DNA from: Diploscapter coronatus
Lineage: Eukaryota; Nematoda; Chromadorea; Rhabditida; Rhabditidae
NCBI GenBank assembly: GCA_964036155.1
Contig: OZ038423.1
Location: 27,171,249-27,235,248, forward strand
DNA: 64,000 nucleotides
Direction: 5' to 3'
Position 1 is the stretch's first letter. The number at the start of each line of letters is the position of its first letter. Shown here in pieces: positions 25,101 to 38,300 of the stretch. The notes under the pieces were generated by a model. The model did no database searches, was not told where the DNA came from, and saw only the letters and a program-made list of their open reading frames with translations. Made by a program: the position numbers and the translations under genes.

Positions 25101-26702
25101 ACAGAAAAAAATATATCGAAATTAGAGTGGACGAAAGTACTAGCCTATGAATTACTTTTGATAACCTAAAAATGAAAAAGTTGAATCAATTTTAGCCAAA
25201 AATAGCTAGAGTATGTTTAAAAATTTGAACAAAATTCGTGAAAGATATCCCTCCATAATGGTTGTATCACAATTAAATTTAAAGAAAAAAAACAATTTTA
25301 AATCTCCCTACTCTAGCAAAAGTGATGTTCCTGATCATTTCGTCTATTGATATGACGTTGATGTCGTGACTGAAGACGAGCAGCGTTTTCTCGATGCCTT
25401 TCGTTTTCTGCAGCGACTCGATCAGATACTTCAGGTAGACAGGGCGGTTGTGAACCTGCAATTTATCAATTTTGATACCTTCCAAATTAAATAATTGAGC
25501 TAAAATATAACTAGAGCACTGAGCAAAAAATGTCCTACTCAAGTGACTATTTTTGAAATTCAAAAGATGAGTTTTGAAAAATAAATAAATGGTACAGAAA
25601 TTAATTCCAGTGTAAATGGCTCATAACTGTTAAGAATTTTATTCATTTTTTTGAAACTCATTTGAAATTTTTAGAGTTGAACATTATTTCAAACATTGTG
25701 TTAGCGAACTAATACGTTGTGTTTGGAAATAATATATTTGAAAGAACTTTCAAGAATTGTTCAAATATTATGTCCAAACAGCTGAGTAACTTGATGTAAA
25801 ATCATTGGCGGAAACAAAAGTTAGAAAGTACCTGAATAACGATGACGGTCTTGATGTCGTCCAGCGGCCCAAATTTGTCAACGTTCAGAATGTCGAAATT
25901 CAGATTGAGAAAATTGACCGACTTCACGATATCCATTCCAAGGATCTGATTCGACGAATTTTGGGAACCTGAAATTTCAATCGTTAAAAAATTCAAAAAT
26001 ATGACTCAGAAAATATGAAATTATGATTTTTTTTAACTTATTAACTTTCGATTATCAAAACAAGCGAGTTGATAACGTTAAAGTACTCCAAAGAAAATAC
26101 CTAATTTAAAACCTGTGAAAAGTTCAGAGAGCGTTTTGAAAAGAGGTCGATTTTTAGAAAATTCAACTTCTCTAACTTTCTAAAAATAAACTCACTTTTG
26201 AAATTCCATCCCGACAAATCCGAATCGTCGTAGGGAATGGGAATTTGTTTCAGGACACCCGACTCCGGATCGACATGATTTGCCTGCCTGACTTCAGGTG
26301 GCTCCCCGTTCGGCCAGGGTCGCGGGTCGGAGGGGAACGGGTAGTTCGGGCCGGGCCGCCGTCGCTCAACCGAGGGAGATTTCAGGAACAGCACGATAAC
26401 ACCGACCTAGAAGTTTGAAGTTTTTATTTTTAAAAATAAAAATTGTTTGCACGAGTTTCAGGAGGCTCATATTTTATTCAAAATTTTCTGAATGATACTA
26501 ACTGTTATATAATCAATTCTCTAAAAATAAAGATGATTCTCATAGGTGTAAAAAAATTGCACTTTGATATACTCAAACTACACTAAAAACTAATAATAAT
26601 TTGAGATCTTTAAAGTAAACAAATAAGTCGACTAACGGTAAAACTGACAATGCATAGGCCGATGACGGTGTTGAGGAGTTTGTGCGTCCGGCGGTGGAAC
26701 AT
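22199..26702 (-). CDS. gly-20: Alpha-1,6-mannosyl-glycoprotein beta-1,2-GlcNAc-transferase II (MGAT2)
   Basis: Golgi type II enzyme that adds GlcNAc to the alpha-1,6 arm of N-glycans, needed for complex glycans. Twelve exons: 26637-26702, 26196-26406, 25832-25968, 25312-25455, 24875-24972, 24629-24728, 23999-24132, 23616-23720, 23340-23451, 22866-22960, 22632-22722, 22199-22354. Phases close to 482 aa (human 447; C. elegans about 487 as I recall). A signal anchor spans about residues 9-30. A Pro/Arg-rich stem follows. The catalytic domain opens at VIVIQVHNRPVYLKYLIESL and has FSHDIN, FPGQDPRDCPE, IKHHWWWK, LLLEEDHFVAPD (metal-site EED at 275-277), EHNMG-like KHNMGMAL, TIDDYNWDWS, HIGDCGVH and KENGGWGD. 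These match MGAT2 and not MGAT1. The UTR may begin at an acceptor near 26819-26821, which would leave an upstream ATG in a 116-nt leader. Confidence 0.96.
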
Positions 26703-27399
26703 CGCTTGGATTTGCAAAAGGGCGCGGCGACACCCAATGACCCTCAATTTGGCAGGTGGTTGAATGGTTGAGTGGTTGAATCGTAGAGTTATAGTGATCT
26801 CAAATTGAGCATTCCGATCTGAAATTAGAATAAGTTTTGAAAAAAGAAATGTCAATTGTTAAAGATGCTTGGAAAAATTCTTTCTGGAACGAGGAAGAAT
26901 AAATTCGTAAGAAGATTGGTTTGAGAAAGGAAGAATTTTTAAAAGAAAGATAAATTTTATAAAGTTTTAATAGATTCAAAAAGAATGAATTCCCAAACAG
27001 TTGAGTTCTGTTGACCTCGGAAGACTGTAGAGGAGTGTGTAAGGAAGGCGAATACAAGTTGATGAGCACGAAAACATTTATTAATGACAAGTTGGGGTAT
27101 TTATAGAGATCAGGGGTGAGATATCTAAGGGTAGATATGTAGTTATGGCAGGGTGAGATTATCGTATACAATTCATACTCTAATTCGAATGAAGCCAAAT
27201 AGTGCACTTTTCAAATGGAGCGTCTAGTTCTACGACAATTTTCACAGAATATCGTAAATTTTGGCACTTAATTTTCCAAATGTAAATGCAAAAAGGCAAA
27301 GGATACTTGAAGGTCAAAAGCAGCGTTGCCTTTTGAAATTGCAAATTACCACAATGGAAACGACACCCGAAAATCGATGAAGTTAGGGTGGGCGAGATA

Positions 27400-27600
27400 G
27401 AGAGAGGTAATGAAGAGAGTGGGTGAGAAAGCGAAGAAACGAGAGAGATAGGAAAAAGTAATGAAGAAAATGAGGAGGGAGAGAAAAGATAAAAAGAAAT
27501 AGTATGTAAAAATCAAAGAAAAGGAAAACGATAAAGAAAGATAGAGAAATAGTATGCAAATTGAAGAGAGCGAAAATAATTAAACTTAGCAAAAGAGGTT
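27400..27600. repeat. Purine-rich tract with two GAAATAGTATG words
   Basis: About 200 bp dominated by A and G on the plus strand, with GAAATAGTATG at 27496-27506 and 27546-27556, each preceded by an AAAGATAnA(G/A)A-like word. The same combination recurs in other noncoding parts of the window. Confidence 0.6.
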
Positions 27601-30600
27601 AAACTCGACCCCAACACAATGGATTGCGCTTAGCAAAGACAACACAAAAGAAGAATGTTGTATCAACAAGTTTTCGAAATCTCTCAAAGTTTTTTCCCCG
27701 AAAGAGATACATGAAATCCCGATTTAGTAGGATTTTCTATAGAAAATTTGCTAGATTCCAAAAAACTTCAAATTTTTGAAAAGATATACAATCCCTATTT
27801 AGAAAGATTTTCTTATAGAAAAATTGAATTTTCGAAAGTGGCCATTTGAAATCCATGTTAGTATGGATTAGCTTTCCTATAGAAAATAGTGGATAAAGCT
27901 TTATGTAAGCTAGATCAATGTTGGACTAACTATTGTATACAGACTGGCAAGAGTTGTTGAATCATAGACTAGAGAGGGAACAGACTCGGAAAACGGATAA
28001 AAAAGGTATGCGAGTAAATAAAGAGAGAAAGAAAGAAAGTACTGTTAGAGATACACCATTCTTGCAGACTTAAAGGAATATCAGGTATAAAAATGGATCA
28101 ACAAAAATTCCTATGCGATGATCACCACTGCGGAATCGTCGAAAACCCATTGTAATCCCTCTTTGCTTTGCCTCTCAAACAAACCAGAACCGAGAATCGA
28201 GAAAAGATGGCTGGCCTACGACACAAAAACACGCAGAAAATTATAAGATAATGCATGTCGGACAGGTTCCAGGGGAATTATACTTGGAAGGGGCGAGGAT
28301 AAGCTTGGGTTTTTACTTCGAACATTTTTTTATCTATTTAGTAAATTAAGAGGTCTTAATCTTAAATGAGCAAGAATGAAGATCGAGGTTTATGAAATCT
28401 CGAAACATAGTACCATAGTAGCTTTCCTAGATAACTAGATAATTATTCCAAGTATCGAGGATTTTTGTTTCCTTTTGTTTATTAATATCCAAGTCTCAAA
28501 TAACGATATAGTACGTTAGGAATCTAGTAAATGAGTAGCTTGAAACAAACTCAAATCATTATGAGTGTTTTCTTCTAAAACCAGAGCCAAAATAAAAAAA
28601 CTCCCGAACCAGTATCATTATGCCCAAAAAGCCATATGTATCGTTGATTTTTCTGAAGTACCCGAAAAAACGCAAGAAAAAGTAAAGGTTAAGAGGCGAG
28701 ACCGAACTACACTCGTATAAGTATAAAATTATTCCAGCCTGTTTTGAACGCCTATTCTTCAACGATAGACGGGAGAAATTGCAGTTTTTATACCATACAA
28801 GACGCACAATAGTGAGTAATTGCTTTGAGAAATATAAGTAAGGGAAAAATTGGCGCTTTGGCAAACTACAAGAAGTCTTGATCTTAGTCATAAATATGGA
28901 AAAAAATATCTTGGACTATTTTAGGGACTTGAGTAAACTAGTCTTTTTAACAGAAAGATGAGGTTTTTTGTTTTAAATAGGTTCTTTAGGAAAAAAATAA
29001 CGTTTTTTACGAAAACTGCTAAATTTTGATGAATTTCCGAGACATTTCATCAATTGAAACTAATGAAAATAGAGAGAAAGCAGATGGTCGAGTTTCAATA
29101 AAGTTGTGGCCGAAAGGGCGTTAGTTTGCCCATTTTATCGGGCTATATAACTAGATCGGATAGGGGAAAACTTTATTTGTTTATTATTTTGTGCGAGGAA
29201 ATATCATATTTCTAGGGCTCCAACATGATGGGGGGTTTGGCTAGTTTTACTTTTGGTTCTTTTTCTAAAGACAAAAAGATATGAATAGATTATTGTTAGT
29301 GGTTTTCGGTTAGCTTAACATTTTTCCTTAAAAATAAAAAATAAGATATTTTCAATTTTTTAACGAAATGATTTAGACCTCAGTAATCTCTGATAGAAGC
29401 TATTTATTTTAGGTGCAGAAGCCCTAATTTTCCATAGTAAAATCCCAAATTTCTATTCCTATGCTGAAGGATAGGGGCTCAAAACGGGTTGGATATTTTG
29501 CAAAATCCTGGATTTGACCGTCAATGGTCTTCGGGAACAAGTGGCTTATAATTCTGTCGTGAATTAAGGTTTCCTTTCTTACGTAAACGTAGTACGGATA
29601 TATGATATATTTTGACAGAGGGATTAGAGTTATTAGGAGATTACGGTAATAAAATTAAAAAAAAAACTTTTATCGATGATTTTAGCGCGTGGTAAATAAG
29701 AATTTCTAAAAAAATAAATCGTATCCCAGATAGTGTATTGTGGTTTGTAATGTTTTATCGAAAGTTAAAGAAAATAGATATTTTAGGTTTCAAAAAATCG
29801 ATAAAGTTCGAAATTATTGACAAGAGCAATGAGAAGCTAGAGACTTACAAATTTTCGAATTAAATTTATCAACAAATCACCCATCCATAAGAATTCTTCA
29901 TTACAACTAAAAATTCGAAAGGAAATAATTTAATTTCGCTCCATTTTTGGAAACACGGAATAAAAATTGGTGGGTGTCGCAGACATCCTTGCGACTTTGT
30001 TTTTCCGATTTCTAGAAACATTCCATATATATGATGATGATTAAATTAATATTAAACGATTGAAATTGACTTGCAACGACATTCAATATGCTCTATTGTG
30101 TTATTGCCACTTAATTCACGAAACGCCCCTATATAAAATATGCCCCTCAGTCTTCCGCGTTGATTATTATCGTTCCTTATTCTTGTGATTGCTAAATTGG
30201 ACTGCAGGGTAATGAATCTCGCGAACATTCACGGCCATAGCAGTGAGGGAAATGAGTTATCGCAAATGTTCAATTTTGACGAAAGACAATAAAATTGAGA
30301 AAAGACGGACAAAATACGATAGCATGTTTTGGAGTCGTGAAAAATTCGCTCCAAACATCGTTTCTCGGAACAAACAAATATTCTCTGAGTCAGAATTTGC
30401 TATTTGCTAGGCTCTGCAAAAAGCGGAGAAGTTCCTATTGAACAACTTGAAAGAAAACTTTCTAGAAACTTTATCAAATTTTTCAGTGGAAGAATCTCTA
30501 TATTTCACAGGTTGAAATAGGGTAGTCACAGTAAACAATTGAATTTCTCACATGAAATTTCAATTTTTTTTAGATTACGGGGCTACTGTAAATTTGAATA

Positions 30601-32425
30601 AATAAAGGCAAATTACCAATTTCGAAAATCCATACGTCAAAGTCCTGGGAATTTTCTCATAACATTTTATCTTATGAATTTCGAATTCAAACGCGATATG
30701 TAATATTTTTTATCGAGAAATGCAAGTTTTCAATCTTTTGAAACGCATCCTAAGGGATCACTTCGTTTTAATTTCCCCGTCCATTTTTAATTCGATAATT
30801 AGGGACCGCAAACTCTGTCCCTTCGCATTTTTCGATTTTATTCAAAAAGCGGTCATTAGAAACCCCAAAAATAGGGAACAAATATCCTTCAAAACGGAGA
30901 TGCATAGAAAGTCGTAAGCTAATTCGGTGAACCACACAATGAAATGGCTCTGTACTAAAATGTCCCGAAATTTGGGTATTGGCAAGTGTTAATGTCTACT
31001 TTTGATGGCATTTTCGATCAAAGATGACTTTTTAATTGTGTGTTCCTTCACAAATGTTTTAGTTACATCAAAGTTGAACTTTTGAAGTAGAAAAATTAGA
31101 AATTTTGTAAAACCTTTCGCGGTCCCTATCTATAATTGGAAGATTCGTAATACGAGACGCAAATTCGTGCACTCCGATCGCAGAAATATGTAAATCGCGC
31201 TCCATCGCAACCAAAATTATAAATGCGGAAAATAGAGGATCAGGTAAGGGAGCGAACTAGAAAGCAAGAAAAATTAGGATTTTTTCAATTTTTTAAAATT
31301 TACGAATTTCTGGCTAAAATTATAATTTTTCGTTTTTAGAAAACCATCAAAATTAGAGATCTAACTAGAAAGCACGGAAAAGATTATGATTTTGAATTTT
31401 TTTACTAAAGATAATAGTTTTTTCATAATTTTTCTAGAAAATAGAAAATTGAATCTATCATGAAGGCAATTTACCACTGGGGAAACGTCGACTTAGAAAT
31501 CTATTCTATTGGAGAGATTGATATTTCCAGAGAGAACAAGAAAGAAAGGAGGAAGAAAGAAAAGCGAGAGAAAGATAGACAAATTGCTTGAGGGGTGAGA
31601 ATAAAGAGTGGATAAATCTCTCAATCACATCACAGAGTGGATAAGCTATGTGTTACGAGACACTCAGAGCTTCTCATTCTAATTGGCACTTACTTTCTGT
31701 TCTCTAAATTTTTCTTATTCCCTCTCATTTCAAAATAACCTCATTTTTCTACATATTTTCGTATGCCATTTTTGGTTATCTATAACCGTCCTATTTTCCT
31801 TCTTTACTCTCAAAATTTTTATGGTCTCTAGAAATTAGCTACTTATTTCCTAGAGCTATGAATATGCTTACTCAAAACGAAAACAAAGAAATCAGTAAAT
31901 TTAGGAAATCGTGAAATTTTAGATTTCTATAAAAGTTGTTTTTAGCTTCCGATAATCCTCCAACCCACAGAAAGTATTCTATGCATACATAAAGAGTTGG
32001 GTAAGGAAAGGTTGAAAAGAGGGGTCGAAAATCGTAAAAGGGAGATTTTTGACACAAGTTTTCAAATTTTGAAAAATGTGTTCAGAAATTTTCTATGTTT
32101 AGTGCTTGTAATTTAAGAAAAAGAAACAATTAAAGATGTTTCAAAGATAGTAAACTTAGTAATAAAATTCCCAGTTTTAATGGTGCATCGTTCTTAGGTA
32201 CTAAGTAAAAATTTCTATCCTCCAAAAATGACAAAAATCTTTCGCGTCAAAGTTAAAAATAGCATTTTTAAAAAGTCCCTATGAAAATTCGTATTATGCC
32301 GACTTTCGTTAGAATAAAATAGGCGATTTTCATATTTTAGATTTCCAGTTGCTAGACGATGAAAATGACGATAAAATTAGCGAAAATCGAGAGAAATTTT
32401 GCTAGATTGATGGGAAATTTGATAA

Positions 32426-32491
32426 CCGAAAATCGAACCCGCACCAAATATACCATAAAATATTGGCGGCTGACACGCTACCTCTACGCTA
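32426..32491 (-). tRNA. tRNA-like element, degenerate (pol III A and B box)
   Basis: On the minus strand TAGCGTAGAGGTAGCGTG (plus 32474-32491) looks like a tRNA A box/D arm. GGGTTCGATTTTCGG (plus 32426-32440) looks like a B box/T arm. The spacing is tRNA-like but the arms around them do not pair well and no clean acceptor stem was found. It is best read as a tRNA pseudogene or a tRNA-derived SINE fragment. Confidence 0.45.
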
Positions 32492-33423
32492 AAATATTCA
32501 TTTTCGAGCCTAATGAGAAAATACCCGTTGAAAGCTGCAAAAGGAATAATTAGTTATTTCTGAGGGCAATTACTAAATGACAGAGTTCTATAGCTAGAGA
32601 TAAACAAAAGGGTGAAATTTGAAAGAAATTGCAAAAAAGACGCTCCGCCATGTAGTAATTGCCATTTCTGAGAAGCTAATGAAAAGCCAATTTTAAAAAA
32701 TTTAAGTTTTCAGACCCTAGTTTTAGCTTTAGGTTAATTCAAATTTTCGTGAATTTGATATCAAAATGGCCAGAATGAAAAGTAGATCATTTTGGTATAA
32801 ACTTTAGCTTTCTCAGTAAATAAAAGTATATAATTTTAAAAACAAGAGAAAGGATGTACTAAATCCGTGTAAAATCTACTTTGCTTTTGGGGAAAAGCCT
32901 ATTCAATACGTTTCTTTTTGAAGCATTCGACCACTTCAGTTCTAGCGAGAAAATGAAATTCGATTTAGCACTTATTTGGATTTGGATAAGTAGCGGCTCA
33001 AAATATAGGCAAAATCGGGAATTTTATGTGTTTGGGAAAATTTTTGAGAAGCTTCTAAGAGAAATCGGGAAATCAGGAAAAATAATAGATTTTTAGGAAA
33101 AAAAATGTAAAAATTAGAAATGTTTGAACGTCTATGAAGCGGAAAGCCGTGAAATCCGCATATTTCTGAAGAATAGGCGTTAATTTTTCATGGATAAAAT
33201 TGGGAGACAGAATAAGAAATTTAATCCCTTTTAGACTTGATAAAATAAAAGTTCAGGATTACTTTGGAAAGCTAGAACTTAAGAAATGAAAAATTTTAAA
33301 TCTAAATATAGCAATTTGAAAATATCTGTTGATTTTGATAGCAGCTCGTGATATTCCGAGATTACATTTGACGTTTCACTTTTCACAAGACATTTTAGAA
33401 ACCTAATCGGGTCAGTTTTCTGT

Positions 33424-33508
33424 TTTATTCCTCTATACCCTCGTTTGAAGAATGATCGCCAAAGCACGACGTCGAGTGAGCTGCAGCAGGCAGTCGGATT
33501 TTGCCTAA
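33424..33508 (-). other. Unassigned exon-like patch
   Basis: A GC-richer stretch follows a TTTAG acceptor on the minus strand and ends before a GTATAG donor. It is open in two frames. No neighbouring exon was found to join it, so it may be chance, a relic, or one exon of an unseen gene. Confidence 0.15.
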
Positions 33509-34651
33509 AGAACAAATTTTAATTATTAAAAATATTTCAGACGGTTTTCAAAGCCTATCTTTCAGCAAGTAAAGAGAATTCCTGAATCTTAAAATTGTCG
33601 AAATTATCCCAATCAGTTTTAAAAGGCTTTCCTTCGAAATGTGAAAATTACTAGAAGTTTAAAGGAAAGCTTTAAAAATGTTGAAATGCTTGAAAAGTCC
33701 CTCCCAAAGGTCCTCTGGGAAAACTAGAATATATTGACGTTTTGAAAGGAGCCAAAGAAGGTTCAAAATATGAATATTCTGCGGCAAAACCGAACATTCT
33801 TTCACAAATTTGAACGGAACGAAATTTAAGGACAATAGGTCGAAAAATACTACCCTCTAAATTTTTACCCCTCAAACAAAATATTGGAAGTTCGAGAATA
33901 AAAAGTACGGATTTTTCCAGTCAAAACTCACGTAAACGCTTTCCTATGAAAAACTTACTAATTTTATGAGAAATTCCAAAGATTTTGAGGGAGAGACTAG
34001 AAAGTTTACTTTTACGTAAACGTTTTCAAAAGCCCGCTTAAACAGTCGAAAATTATGCATGGAATTGAAAATTAAGCAAGTAGCAACAAAGATGAATCCA
34101 AATTTCGGGGAGTCCACCCTCTGAAATTTGTCATCTTTAGTTTTTAGTGCTGGAAAACCACGATTTTCTAGACATCACTGAAAGCCTTTAAAAATCGTCC
34201 AAATTAGGTCATTCCTCTACTAAGAAAATCGACTAATCCGATCTTGATCTTTAAGACGCATTCCGTGAAAGAGTCGAATGTTTTTTCGACAAAAGTTAAT
34301 TGCCGACACTTCTTTTTTGATTATCAATCTGTGGGTAAAATGGAGCATCGGAGTAAAAGTGGTGTTTATCAAAACTCATTTTTGGCGAGTCAAAAGCGGT
34401 ACTCCAAGAAGGTCGAATGACCCATTGTATGGAGTCTCTAAAATCTTACAATTTTTCGTCGTATCGCCCGACGGGTGTTAAAATCTAAAAACTATCAACT
34501 TCAAACCCCACCCACTTTTGGGAATGGGGCCTAAGTTACGCATTTGTGTGATTAGGGACCAGTCCTATTCACCATATGGGTTTGTCCAGATCCGAAATAC
34601 TTCGCACGTTGTGCACACCCTCACTCTATAATCGTTCGAGTCTTTCACAGA

Positions 34652-34695
34652 ACGCGTCTTTTATCTTTTAGAAGGATAAAAGGCGCGTTTTTTTT
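34652..34695 (+). terminator. 14-bp hairpin followed by eight T
   Basis: ACGCGTCTTTTATC (34652-34665), a nine-base loop, then GATAAAAGGCGCGT (34675-34688), pairing at 14 positions with one G-U in RNA. The last T starts a run of eight T (34688-34695). It looks like the 3' end of a pol III or other small RNA, or an intrinsic-terminator-like fold. No small RNA gene was recognised just upstream. Confidence 0.5.
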
Positions 34696-34963
34696 CTAAT
34701 TGCGCCCTAATTTTTCATTGCAAATTTTCGAATGTCGTATGTTGACTTTGAAAGTATTAAATTTCTCTCGTTTAATACGGAAATGGAACATTTTTGGGGG
34801 AATTTCAGAAAAACTTGAAATTTAGAGTTTTCCTATTTTTGACAGGATTTGCGCCAAAGTAAACAAAATCCGAATTTTAAACGAGATTTAAAATTCTAGA
34901 TAAAATTTTGAAGATTTTTAATTTGGACAAGATTACGGTACTTTTTATTCCAATGGCGTTCGC

Positions 34964-35036
34964 AGGATCAACCATCTTTCCGACGTCAGGATTCAAAGGG
35001 CTTGTCGATATCGTGACGAATTTGACTTTAGCCTGG
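34964..35036 (-). other. Exon-like patch below the plexin stop
   Basis: A TTTTCCAG acceptor is followed by a phase-0 frame beginning AKVKFVTISTSPLNPD, with AATAAA inside it. Joined to plexin exon 40 (which also ends in phase 0) it would give a different C-terminus. The plus strand is open too. It may equally be plexin 3' UTR. Confidence 0.25.
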
Positions 35037-35376
35037 AAAATTTTAATTAAAAACTGAAAAACAGCAAAAACTTAGATACTAGCACGAGCCACAACGGCTA
35101 TTAGGCATTTTTAAAATAAAAAATAACAAAAAACGATATTTTACTTCTTTCAAAAAATAAAAAATCGATAAGAAAGACAAAATCACATAAATTAATAAAA
35201 AAAAATTTGATACAAAGTTTTGGCACTCGGCGGAAAACCCGTGTAAAAATCGACTGAGAAAATGGAAGGGAAAAATTGCAAGGAGAGAAATTACAGAAAT
35301 CTTGAAAATTATAGAAAAATAGCACTTGTAAAGAAGAATGAGAAAACAATAGATTTGGAGAAAAAATCGATAATTA

Positions 35377-38300
35377 CTAGCTGTAAACGTCGGCTATCGT
35401 TGAGTAGATGCTATCACTCGAATCGGAATCCAGGAGCCTCGACAGAATCTGCTGATAATGCGATGAAGATGAGGTGGTTCGAAAGGCCTGAAGTTTCAAA
35501 ATTAAATAGGTTTCGAACGATATCTTCCGAAAAATAAATCTTCCAGTTAATTTTGGTAACTAGAATAAATCATTCGAAGAAATGCGTGTCAGGAATTCTA
35601 TTTCTAATGAGAAAATGCTTTGAATCAATATTGGTAGTTAGAATCTAAAGGGTACCACCTTCAAAAATGAAAATAGTAAGCTTTAAAATGCCATGATATT
35701 CAGGAAGTGGAGTCGTGAATGTTCCCGCTCGAGTTTGGTAGATAAAAGTTAGAGGAAAAACCGACACCAACCATCTGTACGCCCTCCGCATTCGTCCTGA
35801 TCCATGAAAGCAGTTCGTGAAGGGCGGAACACGACGGTGGGGACGAGGAGAGAATCTGGAGTTTGACTTTTTTAATTGGTAGCGAAACTACGCTCCAGTA
35901 TCTGAGAAAACATCCTCAGTATTTACTATTTCATTAGAACTCACTCAGGACATTTTTTAGAAATATTTTAGAAAAATAAACAAGTCCCCCACCTCTGTAA
36001 AAATGGCCATTTGATCTTGAAGACTACCATTCGGTTGGGACTTCTTGATCCTCTTGATGAAGGCAGAGGCAAGTGGACGGAGCCTCGCGACGTCCTTTGC
36101 AAAGAGAAGACGCGATGATGGAGAGTGGACTGAGAGCATATCAGACGAAGAGGAGAAACAATCCATCTGAAAAGGGTACGTTTGGGGGTTTTGGTAAATT
36201 AGAAAAAAAGAGACTTCGTCGATCTTAAAGCGCATTAAAATCGCAATCAAATTTTCGGAAAACAATAAATGGGCTCGTATAGTTTTCAAAAATCCACTAG
36301 ATAGAGAAAGGCTTTTATTATGATAAGTCGAGTCCTGAAGGTTTTTATGTTTGCAAATATCAAATAGGAAAACATATGTTTTAAAAAATCAATATTTGAC
36401 TATTTGAAAATTCCCTATGTTTATTATTAGCGATATTTATAAAAAAAAAGAAACTTTAATAGCCTTCCAGTTTGCTATCGTGATTATGTTATAGCATTTT
36501 GAGTAAAAAAGCGTTTCCCAAAATTCTAATTTAAATAATTTTCAATTTAGCCGTTATCTTTGGGAATGGAACTTTTCTAATAAATGATCTTCTTACCAGA
36601 GTCTGTGCGATCGTGAGCATATTTGCCGATAGGGCTGGACTGAGTTGAATATCGAACAGCAACGAGGGCGTCGAAATCAGCGACAACCAGACCCGCAGAA
36701 TCAAGCAGTTCGTCTTCCACTGGCGGCACATCGCTTCGCAAATCTGGAAAATTTTCAAAAATTCTGGTATTTCGTTGGGGAAAAATGTTGTGTTTCGAAA
36801 ACCACAGATAAAAATTGAACCACAATTTGCATATAATTAATTATGGAGTGGATGTACTTATAGAAATGCACCATTCGGAAATGGCATTTCAATATACTAA
36901 GGCTAGGTAAGATTAGGTAGGGGAATTTATTCTCTGCATTTCCATATCAGTTCCTTTTGGAATGTCTTTTCTTAGTTGCCATAAAAGTGAAAAAGTCGTG
37001 ATAAAAAATAAATTTACCGAATATCGCTGTGCCTCTTCGTCGAGCAAATCGAAGACGTGCTTGAGAAGTTGGGGCGTTTCGGCCTCAGACAAAATCGAAT
37101 TAAGAAAATCGTCGATGTACTTCTGGACGGTGCCCTTGCTGAAATAAGTTTCAGTAACATTAGAAAGTCTCAAAAAAGCGGTTAATAGAGTGAAATTGAA
37201 TTCTGCGTTCTTCAATGAAAACGAAGTTTTTTTAGGAGAGTAAAATAGGTTTTTAAACATAAAATTAGCAAAGTCGTTCGATTTGACTGCTTGGTGGTTA
37301 TAATTTATAAAAAAAAATCTGAATTCTTTAGATATATGAGATGAGTTTCATTGAAATCATAAAGCCCTTGGGAAAATATCTTGGATAATGAGCCGTAATA
37401 ATGGATTTATCTTCGAATAAATACGACGAAATCTCAAAAATCTAGTGCAATTCATTTTTACTTCAATGTATTTTCTAGTAAAAAGCGCCAACTCGAAGAT
37501 AAATCATTGAATTTTGCAGAGGTCGATATTTGAAATTTGCTGAAATCTACCTAGTCAGCAGCCTCGTCAAATAGACTTCTGGAATCGAGTTGGGGATCGT
37601 CTCCTCTAAATTCCTCCTTCTATCCAGCGTTATTTGACTTGTCGGCATGGTCAAGTGATAGTAGGTTGAGGCCGGGTATCTCCTTGAGTGTGAAGTACCC
37701 GTCACAGACGAATATGAGCATCGACCGCTGTCGTTCGGGCTCTCTGAAAGCCAAATTTTGCTAAATAGATTTTTTCTTCGGCTATGTTTCAAATTTCATC
37801 CTAAAAGATGTCAACATTTCGACTTTTAATGCAAATTGTTTAAGGAAAGTTTAATAAACCAGTATCTTTCAAAAAGAAACTCTTCATAAAGATTATAAGT
37901 TTCAAAAAATGTATAAAAGTAAAAACATTTCAAGCCGCCGATATACTTACGAGAGCGGACGAAAAGAAAAAATTTAAATAGAAACCCACCTCCATCCCTC
38001 CTCTCCCTGACAACCAGTAGGTCTCCCGACTGAATGCAGTAAGTCTTCGCCGTGCAAAGGCGTTTCGGTTTTACATCGTCCTCTTCATCAACATCGTGCA
38101 GAACTATCGACTGATTATCCGAGCAGCGATACCATTCTGCAATTATACTTTAATTTCGTTTATACTATTGAACGAAGAACATAAAGTGGACTTATTCCAA
38201 ATTTCATGATTTTATGAAACTAAAAACCATTAATTCAAAAATGTCTATGTATTTCTTTAGCTTGAAAAACTTATAACTTTCTGTATAAAGTGCGAGGTTG

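Larger units (their letters stand above)
26703..35376. other. Long gap between the gly-20 5' end and the plexin 3' end
   Basis: No gene I can support in 8.7 kb. It holds the gly-20 upstream region (a CAACCA-rich stretch at 26750-26790), purine-rich tracts with two GAAATAGTATG words (27496-27506, 27546-27556), a tRNA-like element (32426-32491), a hairpin with a T run (34652-34695) and two short exon-like patches (33424-33508, 34964-35036). The remainder is AT-rich with only short, unconnected open frames. Confidence 0.55.

Noticed and set aside
26800..27207. 135-codon minus-strand ORF, the longest in the window
   Set aside because: Low-complexity Leu/Ser/Phe/Tyr composition from AT-rich DNA, no domain, no splice-consistent partners, in the gly-20 upstream region.
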